Positions 34,890 through 59,447 of a DNA stretch of 64,000 nt are shown here, in pieces (position 1 is the stretch's first letter; every line of letters begins with the position of its first letter). The notes under the pieces were generated by a model that was given only the letters and a program-made list of their open reading frames with translations, was not told the DNA's origin and did not search any database. This DNA comes from Nannobrachium achirus (Eukaryota > Chordata > Actinopteri > Myctophiformes > Myctophidae). The stretch spans positions 56,197,003 through 56,261,002 of the forward strand of contig OY997656.1 in the NCBI GenBank assembly GCA_963921795.1, read 5' to 3'. Position numbers and translations under genes: made by a program.

Positions 34890-35664
34890 AAGATATGATC
34901 ATTGATATGATCATATGCACGATATGCGTCACTTGTGAGATAGAAGATAGAGATGTAGCAAATTTACACAAATTCACAAGCTGGTATATTTGCCATTTTC
35001 AAACATGTTCGAAAGAATACTTACAAACAATAATGCCATAAACTCTCATTCTGAATTGAGAACAGAAACGACGACTTGTTGACTTTGGGAAATAATCAAT
35101 TATCAATTAGTCTTTATTTAGTTTAGTTCTGTCAATTCAACGCTCAGAATTCAACTTTTAGTTTTTTTACAAACGACCAGAGAAACAACATAAAACAGAA
35201 AAAAACCCACAAACCTAATTTACAACACACATGCGCGCACACGCACACACAAAGATGGCAGAGAGAAAACACACCAAAGTATCAGTTTAAATTCAAACAC
35301 CGTCAATACTCAACCATTTGAAACAGCCTGTCAAAGTGACACCTGACAATAACCCAAGTGACATTACAGGACATGAAACGAAATTTCAGGACATGAAATG
35401 TATAAATAAGCCACTGAAGACAGTGGGGAAAAAAAGAGGGACAAATAAAACATTAATGGAACGCAACGCTGTGCAATTATGAAGAGTATCAAAGTGTGGT
35501 AGTCGTGGGGGGGAAAACATTGAAATTAATAATAAAAAGAAAAGTATTAAATAACATAAAAAAAGTGCAGGAATTCATCTTGTGTTCACTTCTCTTCTGG
35601 TTTAGTTCAAGACCCGTTTTAATTAACCAGTGGCTCTCAAAGATGGGACCCCCAGTTAGTCAAA
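34890..35664. other. No gene seen
   Basis: A/T-rich sequence with a short CA/GC tract at about 35230. No coding support. Confidence 0.5.
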
Positions 35665-36406
35665 TGTAAAGCCACAGACCGTCCGTTAACTCTGAGGGCG
35701 TGTACACAGATTTAAAGCCACAGACCGTCCGTTAACTCTGAGGGCGTGTACACAGATTTAAAGCCACAGACCGTCCATTAACTCCGAGGGCGTGTACACA
35801 GATTTAAAGCCACAGACCGTCCGTTAACTCTGAGGGCGTGTACACAGATTTAAAGCCACAGACCGTCCGTTAACTCTGAGGGCGTGTACACAGATTTAAA
35901 GCCACAGACCGTCCGTTAACTCTGAGGGCGTGTACACAGATTTAAAGCCACAGACCGTCCGTTAACTCTGAGGGCGTGTACACAGATTTAAAGCCACAGA
36001 CCGTCCGTTAACTCTGAGGGCGTGTACACAAATTTAAAGCCACAGACCGTCCGTTAACTCTGAGGGCGTGTACACAGATTTAAAGCCACAGACCGTCCGT
36101 TAACTCTGAGGGCGTGTACACAGATTTAAAGCCACAGACCGTCCGTTAACTCTGAGGGCGTGTACACAGATTTAAAGCCACAGACCGTCCGTTAACTCTG
36201 AGGGCGTGTACACAGATTTAAAGCCACAGACCGTCCGTTACCTCTGAGGGCGTGTACACAGATTTAAAGCCACAGACCGTCCGTTAACTCTGAGGGCGTG
36301 TACACAGATTTAAAGCCACAGACCGTCCGTTAACTCTGAGGGCGTGTACACAGATTTAAAGCCACAGACCGTCCGTTAACTCTGAGGGCGTGTACACAGA
36401 TTTAAA
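35665..36406. repeat. 46-bp minisatellite, 16 copies
   Basis: The unit is AAAGCCACAGACCGTCCGTT plus AACTCTGAGGGCGTGTACAC plus AGATTT. Only a few single-base variants are seen among copies. Confidence 0.97.
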
Positions 36407-36407
36407 G

Positions 36408-36628
36408 CATGTGCTTCATGCTTTACCTGGGGGAGGAAAGCAGCGTCCGATTAATTCCCTATGAAAGTCACATGTTTTTAAGAGGCAAGCTTGCGCTAAG
36501 CTTTCCTTAAGGCCGTCTTTAAGCCACAAAGCAAGCTTGCCTCTTCAAAACATGTGACTTCCATAGGGAATTAATTGGATGTTGCCATACCCCCCGCCTC
36601 CCCCCAGGTGAAGTATAAAGCATGTGCC
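36408..36628. mobile_element. Foldback MITE
   Basis: CATGCTTTACCTGGGGGAGG with GATTAATTCCCTATG is inverted as CATAGGGAATTAATTGG and CCCCCAGGTGAAG...AAGCATG. The inner arms AGGCAAGCTTGC pair well. The family is unknown. Confidence 0.75.
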
Positions 36629-36633
36629 TTTAA

Positions 36634-36906
36634 GGGGAAGACCACCCATTTTCAATATTGAACTATGTCATTAATATACCTTAGAGGAGTTGTGCCTCTT
36701 CTGTGTTGCCTAGAACTGAAGGATTGATTTTGGGGTTTGTACAATGTGTGATGTCATCAAGTTGTAATTTGCAATACAAACCCCAAAATCAATCCTCCAG
36801 TTCTAGGCAACACAGAAGAGGGGGAACTTTTTTTTTTATTTCCACACAACTCCTCTAAGGTATATTAATGACATAGTTCAATATTGAAAATGGGTGGTCT
36901 TCCCCT
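36634..36906. mobile_element. TTAA-flanked foldback MITE
   Basis: GGGGAAGACCACCCATTTTC is inverted as GAAAATGGGTGGTCTTCCCC, with TTTAA on both sides. Arms of more than 100 bases pair over TTGAACTATGTCATTAATAT and CCTTAGAGGAGTTGTG. Confidence 0.88.
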
Positions 36907-37337
36907 TTAAATGTGTGGCCCCAGCCTAAGAGTGTATGAACGGCACCAAACGGATCCGTGAGTGTCCGTTTGGAGTTGCAGACAGGTAAGGATCCAGTAA
37001 GGATCCGCTTTTTTGGCTCCCAGCTATCAATCATTTAGCTAGGGGACCCCCTGGAACCCCTTCAGGGACCCCCGGGGGTCCCCAGACCGCACTTTGAGAA
37101 CTACGGCACTCGGTTTGATCCCGAACGGGCGTGTGTGGGCGTGGTTACATACGTGTTGTCTTGGTTACATGGTGCGCAGATCACGGTTCCATTATCACAA
37201 CGTCACAGAAAAAATCCTTAAAATAAAACAAAACAAATCCACCGTACAACAAACGGCTGCTTCTGGACAAAAGAAACAGCCCGATTTGGTCCAAAATAAG
37301 GCCAGTTCCAAAACCTTGCTGATAATTCCTATACTCT

Positions 37338-37698
37338 AAAAGGACTTAACTTCATTCCATTTGCAACCATATCTTCGTATAATTGGTGCTCATTTTAAGA
37401 CAGCGTTTCTGTCTACTCACTCTGTGTCTCAGAGGAGGGCTGTGGACACTTCAGAAACCAGCCTATCATTGGTAGGCTGGTTTGGACATTTCGAACAAGA
37501 TTTTAAAACTTAATGGCTTCCGTTTCAGAGCGCCAACTTTCCAGAAAGTGAACGGCTGTTGTCATCACGGGTTTCTGAAGTGTCCACAGCCCACCAGTGC
37601 GACACGGCGAGTGGACCGAAATGGTGCCATCTGATAATGAGCATTAGTGAAGACAAGGGTTATGCAGATACAGTTGAAAATGGAATGAAGTAGCCCTT
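37338..37698. mobile_element. Foldback MITE, copy 1
   Basis: AAAGGACTTAACTTCATTCC and GGAATGAAGTAGCCCTTT are inverted ends. GGGCTGTGGACACTTCAG pairs with CTGAAGTGTCCACAGCCC inside. A relative containing nested insertions spans about 61585-62665. Confidence 0.75.
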
Positions 37699-37781
37699 TG
37701 ATGGCTAGTTGCTATGACAACTCTAAAGGTGTGAGGAGGACTCGTCTAAGTCCAACATCCCAGAATAATCACTGATGATAA

Positions 37782-50529
<12,748 letters not shown>

Positions 50530-50980
50530 GGTTTCAAGATGTTTTTAGTTTGAAAAGACAAACAAGTTTGTGTTGGGACCCACGGACACCTTAAATCCAC
50601 ACCTGGGTGCAGGGGGGCGGGGCCAGCGTGATGGGGGGTGGGGTGGGTGCATTGATTCCACGTGGGGAGTGGACTGGGAGACTGGTTCTGTTTGAGACAG
50701 TCAGTCAGACATGAGAAGGGTGGGGAAAAAAACACGATTTATTTTGGTGGACATTTATGTGTTGTTGTTGTTGTTGGCAAAACTTTGGAAAATATCATTG
50801 GGTCAAGTTCAAACAATCCCTTGTAATGTTGTTTTTAACCAGATATAGTGAGTGACCAGTAATTCTCTCTATGAATTGAGTACAAAAGGACCCCAATGTA
50901 AACAAGCCATCTGAACTGACCTGTGCTTTTCCTATGTGAACTGCTAAAAAAAATATATATTCGTATTCAATCAATCATTC

Positions 50981-51111
50981 CAGTGGCATCAGTTCAGCAT
51001 GATGAAATCATTTTGTTTCAAATAGTTTTATTGTCAAGCACTTTAAAAAATCAAATGTCAAGTATTTTCAAAACAAACAGTAAACAGTGCTTCCTTATGT
51101 TTTAAACAGAA

Positions 51112-51202
<91 letters not shown>

Positions 51203-51365
51203 AAAAAAGAAAATACAATACAGAGAACAAATATTCTAGATGTACATTCCTCATAATTGTTTACAACCAAGGCTGCTTTGCATGACCAAAAATGTACATT
51301 GAAAACCAAATAAAGTAAAATCAACAACCCCCCCCCCCTCCCTGTAGCCAAGATATGGCAGCTAT
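50981..51365. mobile_element. Relative of the 49853 hAT MITE, with a CA array
   Basis: CAGTGGCATCAGTTCAGCAT on the left and CCCTGTAGCCAAGATATGGC on the right match parts of 49853-50051. A (CA) run occupies 51116-51196. The right end is lost. Confidence 0.55.
51116..51196. repeat. (CA)n microsatellite
   Basis: About 40 CA units. Confidence 0.98.
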
Positions 51366-51808
51366 CAATCAATCAATCAAGTAATCAATCATTCATTCAA
51401 TCAATCAATCAAAGTAGGCTATTATAAGGGCTCATACTCTGGATACAGAAGGGAGACACATTGGCACCTTCTAGACTTTTAACAGTAGGCATAGTGAATG
51501 AAGGGGGGGGGGGGGGGGGGGAGTCTATGTTCTTCTTGTTGTTGTTTTTAATATTTTTGTGAATTAATTGAAGAATAATGTGAGTATTTACCGGTAATTA
51601 TGTGATATTTGAGGAGAATATTGTTGATGTCTGTCTGGTTGTATTTTGTTCTGTAATTTAAAAGACAATACCGGTATAATAATAATAATCCTTGAAGGGG
51701 GTTCCAGGGGGTCCCCAGAAGACCCCCACAAAGTTAGTTTAAAGTACTTACTGACATTTGTTTTGTTAAAACAATATGTTAATATATAACATAGGCCTAT
51801 ATTCTGAT

Positions 51809-52039
51809 AGTAGTAGGAGATGTCTGCGCGCTTCAGCCAGCAGTCAGGCAGAAGGACTCGTTGGTGCTCAACATGGACGAAATGTATCAAAAAGACATAT
51901 TACCTGGGCACTTCAAAAATGACTACCCAGATAAAAAAGATGGAGCACTCAACTGGTCTGCACGTGCAGACCAGTTGAGTGCTCCATCTTTTTATCTGGG
52001 TAGTCATTTTTGAAGTGCCCAGGTAATATGTCTTTTTGG
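51809..52039. repeat. Insertion with a 151-bp near-perfect palindrome
   Basis: GGCCTATATTCTGAT flanks it at 51794-51808 and 52040-52054. After 79 unique bases, 51888-52038 is a palindrome with essentially no spacer (centre TGCACGTGCA). The arms differ by one A in an A run. A short open frame starts at 51873 (MDEMYQKDILPGHFKND), continues through the centre and stops in the second arm. Confidence 0.88.
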
Positions 52040-52266
52040 GGCCTATATTCTGATGTTTTGTGGTCCAGCTCTTCAGTAAACAGAACATTCAGGGTTTTTA
52101 TTATTCGATTAAATCAGAGACATTTGCACAGAATACAGATTAAACTTGGAAGTGATGACACAAAGACATGATCAGACAAAGAAAGTTGGAAGTGGAACAG
52201 GAAGATAACATTGGGGGTCGCCTACTTGACATGGAAAAGTTAAAGAACCTATTTATAGCAGTATAG

Positions 52267-52544
52267 CAGTGGTTCTCAAACATTTTCATGTCAAGGACCC
52301 CCATATTGACACTTATTAGCCCGCAGACCCCCATTTGAAAAGATATGCCATGGACCCTCACATAAGAGAAGATTTTTACGGCTCCAGTGATTCTCAACCA
52401 TTTTAATTTCAGGGACCCCAATTTATATTGTAAAATCTGTGTTCATTTAACTCTGAGAGTGTACAAATGTACAGCAAATATCCCCAGCTCCTGGAACTCC
52501 CTCAAGGACCCCTGGGGGTCCCCGGACCCCACTTTGAGAACCAC
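52267..52544. mobile_element. hAT-like MITEs, partly nested
   Basis: CAGTGGTTCTCAAACATTTT, a second left end CAGTGATTCTCAACC at 52387, and a right end TTTGAGAACCACAG. Only a weak target duplication (TATAG) is seen. Confidence 0.65.
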
Positions 52545-53139
52545 AGCTATAGAGGACAGGGGTACAAACAATGTTTCATGCACACATTACTAATATTTAA
52601 TTAAACTTGGAATAGAAACAAAACCGCTTAAAGTAACATTTAATTTCTGACATAAAAGTAACACATAAATACATAAATAAAGATAAATGTACATACATTT
52701 CACAAAGTCACATTCAAGGTTATTCTGTGTGCAGAATGTATGTGGCTTCTTGCCAGCAGGAGCCGCTGTTGGACCGTTAGTCCAGATCTTTTCTTTTTAA
52801 TGGTAGGCCTATTATTATAAAAATATATTGATTTTAATTGTTGACGTTCAGGGCACATGCACAAACTGTATTCATTATATGACAACAATCTACACACTCA
52901 CGGTGTATTTCGTTTAATAAAAGAAAGAGAAAGAACACAATAACAAAGAGGCTCTACAGAACAAGCATAATAATTTGGGAAATATTTATGAAAGAAAAGA
53001 TAAAGAAATATTCCACAGATTATTAGATTAAAAGCTTTAATTACACGATGTGATAAATCAGTTTTGTTTATTTATTTATCTGTTCAAACTTCACTCTGTA
53101 AAGAAAAAAAAGAAGATCTTTACGAGTTTACGACACCCG

Positions 53140-53212
53140 CGTCCCTTTCACGGACAGCTTTACGACAGCCGTATTCAGTGGATTCAGCAGAAAAACAAAA
53201 ATGGCGTCCGGC
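53140..53212 (+). promoter_or_regulatory. zmat2 5' end with YY1-like start site
   Basis: The start codon lies in AAAATGGCGTC, which fits the YY1 consensus AANATGGCGNC often found at the first exon of housekeeping genes. No TATA box is obvious just upstream. The transcription start is not fixed by the sequence. Confidence 0.4.
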
Positions 53213-56200
53213 AGTGGGGTGAGAGTTTGTTTATGTGTTTATTTGTTTCTTTCTGTGCTTTTTCACTCGTTTATCAAACCGCGTCGCCGGTTTTATGTTT
53301 ATTAGAATTAATTTAAAAAAACAGACGGTGTGCGTGACTCCTTTTAACGAAACCACCTGATTTAACGACGCGTAAACAATACTCACTGCTAAACTGGCTA
53401 GCTAGCATGTTAGCCGCTAACATCAACAAATAACCATGGAATTATTTCAATCAAATCTAATAGTGTGCTGTTATTGTTTTTCATATGCAATAGACTCACT
53501 CCAAATACACATTTAAGTGTCATGTTAAATGTTAAAATACGTTGTTTGTTTGTTTAATCTGTTATCATTGCTACCCAGCAGTTTGGCAGTTATGGACGGT
53601 TCATTTTGAATGGCATTGTGCCTTAGGATAGTGGTTCTCAACCTGTGGGTCGGGACCCCACATTATTGTGTGTGGTCCCCAGATGATTAACTGAATGTGT
53701 AACATTGTTTTATCACCCAGCTGTAAACAAACCAACATAAAGTGTAAGTGTTTATAAAGGGTATCTGCACATTTCTAGAGTGTCCATTTAAGACTTTGAC
53801 TCTTTTTAATACCTTCTTGTCAAATAATAGGCAGAAATAGAGGCAGAAATTATAAAAATAGTTGATCTACATGCTCACAACGCTTGCTTGAGGCGTTCCC
53901 AGTTCCCACATCAGTGAAAATATGAAATGTGATTATTTCGTGGGTCACGGGTCGGGCGGCCTGAAAAGGTTAAGAAGCACAGACTTAGGACTTCGGTCTG
54001 CTGTAGCCGCAAACTGCAACTCTAGATTCTTTTTTTTTTTTTCTTTTTTTTTTGTAATTCTGATGAATCTAGGTTTGCAATACCTCCCATAGGCAGCCAA
54101 TGCATCAAAACAGTTTTTTTTGCTATCTGATTGTATTAAACAACGTCAAACTCACCAATATTGGGAAAGCTCGAATGATCCACTTTCTACCTGCAAAGTT
54201 TTGTGTCATAAAAAATCCACTGTAGACAGGTTATGAGCTACTTTCTGTCAAGACATTCTGTGTAGGTGATTTATTTTTGTACATGCTCGTGTTGGAAATC
54301 ACTCAGTGGTCCTCCTGTGTGCCACCTGTTTAGAAATGGCACATAATGCAAGAGGCAGCAGGATGTTGTGTTATCAACACAGTGGTTTTCAACCAGTGGT
54401 CCGGGGACCACCAGTGGTCCTTGAGGGGGTTCCTAGTGGTTACCAGCTGGATGATGGAGCGTTAACCAAATTAAATGTCCATTTGTTTTCAGGTTACACT
54501 CGCAAGAGTTCAATTATCGTTATAACATACTAAATACTTATTTACAAAAAGTCTGTACAATTAGAGTACATAGAATAATTTATTGTTTTGACCAACGTTG
54601 GTTATCTCTCCTATGGCACCACATCAATACAGCATGGAATTGTGGACAAAATCTTATCCAAAGACAACAAAATATTGTACGTTTTGGGTCTGAGAGGCTA
54701 AATCTCATCAAATGGTGGTCTGTGGCAAATAATGGTCCTTGATATGTGAAAAAACTTGAAAACCTCTGTCTTAACGTGTGTTACAGTTTACAGTTTAGGC
54801 ATTTAGCAGACGCTTTTAGTTTTAATCCAAAGCAACTTACAATAGCCGGTAATAGATCAATATGATAAACAAGATAATATGTCAGTATATCAACAACAAT
54901 ACAACAAATGCATAGGAATATCAATCTAGAAAAAATATATAATAACACAGGTAGACCACGCACCTAATCAGTAAAAAACTTCTAAAACCTTAAAATGCTA
55001 TCTAGCTTCATGTGTGGTCATTGAGGGAAGGGGAGTGTTACAGTAGTAGGGGTTTAGGTGGAGTCTGAAGAAGTGAGATTTCAGACCACGGTGGAAGCTA
55101 GGGAGTGAGTCTGTTGTTCTAATGGAAGCTAGGGAGTGAGTCTGTAGTTCTAATGGAAGCTAGGGAGTGAGTCTGTAGTTCTAAGTGTGACAGGGAGTAC
55201 GGTTGGGTATCGTTTGGATTTTTACGATTCCGGTTCCGGTTCTGGTTCTGCTTATCGGTTCCGGTTCCTATTTCGGTTCCAAAATGGTTAAAAATATATA
55301 TTTTTAGCCGAAACTGAATAGAGATTTTTATTTTTTTTTATAATATATACACACATTATTTTTAAACGTTATTTATTTATTGGGTAATAAAAGGTAAGTT
55401 GAGGTGAGTGGCCCGAACTCTAGAGTTGAGTGGCCCGAAGGACCGCCGAACTTCTTTTAAGATACAGGCTCTCGTCTCGGCTAGCTAGCACAGTAGCGCT
55501 AATGTTAGACCCTCTGTCGCTCTGTGGAACAGTGGATTCTAGTTTGGTTAATTCCAGAAGAAAAGCTTGGTTGCTGGTTGGCTATTTCTTCCCAATTCCT
55601 ACTTGTCTTGAGACGGGGGAGCAGAGGACAGGGAGGAGGGGAGGGTCGGAATGCAGCTTGGAGCGACGCGCCACGCTGTGTCCGTACTGCGTCTAGTCGC
55701 GCCGATTGCAATGTCGTGGACAATAACTGTGACATGATCTAACCATTGTCTTCTGACAGTAACCTGCCGACGCTGGCGAAAACGAGCGCTCTACTACTCA
55801 TAAACATGCTTGGTAATCTGCTAGACGCGTCTGTACTCCTCCATTCAACACAGAGACGCTCCAGCGTTATGCTTCGACGCATCGCGGTGCTTGGATTGTG
55901 CAATTTGTGCTGTCTTTATTTTTTAGTGCATCACATCTCGGAACCGATAGGCAGTACCGAAATTACATATATTTTTTGGGTACCCAGGAACCGTCATGTT
56001 CTTATTGGTTCTGTCCCGGTACCGAATTTCGGTACCCATCCCTAACAGGGAGTTTATTCCACAGTTTGGGTGCCAGGAGGGCAAATTGTCTTGGACGAGT
56101 GGATTTTTGTCCTGGTTCTGTCAGCATCCCTCTGTTGGCTGTTATTTAGTCTCTCTGTGTGTGTGTGTGTGTGTGTTTTGTCCTCCAGTCCAGTAACAGT

Positions 56201-57880
56201 AAGAATGACTTCAGGAGGAAGTGGGACGTGGATGAGTACGAACAGCTGGCTCAGAAACGCCTCAACGAGGAGAGAGACAGGAAAGATGGTGAGTTGTCAT
56301 CAGAGATGCCTCGATACCGATCAACTGGAATCAGTATCTGCCGATACCAATATTCCTGATCACAGCACCAAATCCATACATTCTTCTATTTATTGTGTTA
56401 CTGCAGCAGCATTTGTATATTTAATGATTCTTCTTACAAAATATTGACATTGTATATTAAGTATAAACATTAGGAGATTGCAGGCTGAGGTCCTTTAGTA
56501 TCCATAGGAGTTGAAGCTGAGGTTACATTCAGTCCCTCAGATAAATATTGTGAAAATAGCTGATCTAGCTTATAGATACGCAAAGCCGATACCGATCAAA
56601 GTCAATAGAGGCATTTTTGGCCGATCGCTCACTGATCGACCGGCACATCTCTAGTTGTCATAGAAACATCAATACATCCTCATTTTGTACTTGTATGACC
56701 TTTTATAAACCTGCCCTCAAACAGGATTAGGGCTGGGTGCAATAATTGCAATACCACGTTGTGTAATGCATACAGTGTCGAGTTCATAACCAATATACTA
56801 TTATTATTATAATTCTTAAAGTTATACTATGTAACCTTTTTTATAAAACATATCTTAAAATTGTCCTAACCCCCACTCTGTTAATTTCAGCTCCCAAAGC
56901 CTTTTCTTTATATGTGTTCTACTGAGCCCTGGTGGCCGTGACCGGGGCTGTTTTTCCCGGCAAAATTACGTCATATGCATCATTCTGTACACGTGTCTCC
57001 CTACCGGCCAATCACAGCCCAGATCATACACTGCCGAGCTCTTCAGGAAACTACACTGCAGTGTTTACACTGGGCTAGGAGTCTAGCATGTAGCTCCCCA
57101 ACCGAGGCTTGTAGAGGGACACCGAAGACCTCTATGGATAGGTCTCGGCGAGGCGAGGCGGACGCGGTGGTCTGAATGCCCGGTCCACGGCGAAAAACGG
57201 CCGAAAAAAGCAGACGCGACCGCGGTTTGCTCTACTGCTACTGACCACTAGTTGAGCAACTTACACAGTATAGCTTTAAATGTATTTTCATTTATTTAAA
57301 TTATTATATTTTTTCATAAAAAAAGTGGGGGAGACACCGCCATACCGGCAGGAAACCGTGACGTATTACCACGATAACTAAAAATCCATACCGCCCGTCC
57401 GCCCCAGCCCTAAACAGGATTACGTATTAGATTTAATAATCAACAGATGTATTCATTCATCATTTTATTCATAGTCTTTTGAACATAATTCCATTGAGGT
57501 TTAGTCACACTTTATTAGGTGCCCTCCACACTACAGGCGGTTTCCGTCGGGGCTGCCGCTAGGATCAGCGGTGGCCGCACCGCGGTGAGACACAAACACA
57601 CTCGCTCAGTGAGTAAACGCCACGCGGTATTTCACAAAGATGAACACAATCCATCTCTCACCGCCCGCGTACGCATGCACAAACGAGCACGCTCGCGGGG
57701 ATTTCACAGGACCGCGCCCGCTCTCCTCGCCGCCCCAAAACTACGCTGCGCGGCTGAAAAAGCCGCCCGCCTCTCATTGAAAATGAATTTCTAGGAGGTG
57801 GTGACCGCGGCTAGTGTGGAACCCCCTTTATTCTGTTTAGTACTTGATGGCGTCGTATTTAATTTCATCGTAGTTTTCGT

Positions 57881-57930
<50 letters not shown>

Positions 57931-58057
57931 GCAAACCAGTGGTTCCAGTTAAGAGGGAGATGCTGCGTCACAGAGATTACAAGGTGGACCTGGAGTCTAA
58001 ACTGGGGAAGACCATCGTCATCACCAAGACCACCCCACAGGCAGAGATGGGCGGGTA

Positions 58058-58129
<72 letters not shown>

Positions 58130-59409
58130 GAGAAGAATCTAGACCAGGGGTAGGCAACCGTAGGCACCGGACGGGGAGGGTGATCACTGGCAGAAGTGTG
58201 AGAGGGAGGATTTTTATTTTAAAATCAAATATTGTTCTAAACGTGGTCAATTCAATTTAGTTGCCTAATTTGCAGCAAATTGCATCCTGCAAATAATTCT
58301 ACATTCATTCAAATTCTGAACTTTGACTGGGGAGGGAGTCAGGGAGATAGATGGGTTATTGCTATTGAGTCTAATGAGCGTTATAACAATGTCATGACAA
58401 TCATAATATATATATTTTGATGGCGTGTCATTAACATGTATGTGGACATGGCACACAGACTATCTAGAAAATAAAAAACATGGCACTTAATTTCAAAAAG
58501 GTTGCTGACACCTGATCTAGACGGATGTGTGGATTATTTTCCAGGGAATGGAGTGTTGTCTGGGGGGTTTTAGGAGGGAGTAGAGTCTGGGACGCGTGGA
58601 GCGTCGTCCAGGGTGTTTTAGGGAAGGGAGAAGAGTCTAGGACGAGTAGAGCGTTGTCCAGGGTGTTTTAGGGAAGGGAGAAGAGTCTGGGACGCGTGGA
58701 GCGTCGTCCAGGGTGTTTTATGGAAGGGAGAAGAGTCTGGGACGCGTGGAGTGTTGTCCAGGGTGTTTTAGGGAAGGGAGAAGAGTCTGGGACGCGTGGA
58801 GCGTTGTCCAGGGTGTTTTAGGGAAGGGAGAAGAGTCTGGGACTCATGGAGCGTCATCCAGGGTGTTTTAGGGAAGGGAGAAGAATCTGGCAATCTACTA
58901 CAATGAACCCATCTCTCTGTCTAATGAACCTCTCCCTCTCCCTCTCCCTCTCTCTCTCTCTAGGTATTACTGTAATGTGTGTGACTGTGTGGTGAAAGAC
59001 TCCATCAACTTCCTGGACCACATCAATGGAAAGAAACGTGAGTACAGACAGGCAGAATGACATTTTGTCATTCCATATTTGCTTTTATAGCACCATAAGC
59101 TATACCTTCCTGTATTGTGAGGAAGGTATAGCTTATGGTGATGCTGACCATGGTGGATGCATTGTGGGATGTATTGTGGTGATGATGACCATGGTGGATG
59201 CATTGTGGGATGTTTCCTGGTGTTGATGACCATGGTGGACGTGTTGTTGGCTGTCTCCAGACCAGAGGAACCTGGGCATGTCCATGCGGGTGGAGCGCTC
59301 CTCTCTGGACCAGGTGAAGAGGAGGTTCGAGGCCAACAAGAGGAAGATGGAGGAGAAGCAGAAGGAGTACGACTTTGAGGAGAGGATGAAGGAGCTACGA
59401 GAGGAGGTG

Positions 59410-59447
<38 letters not shown>

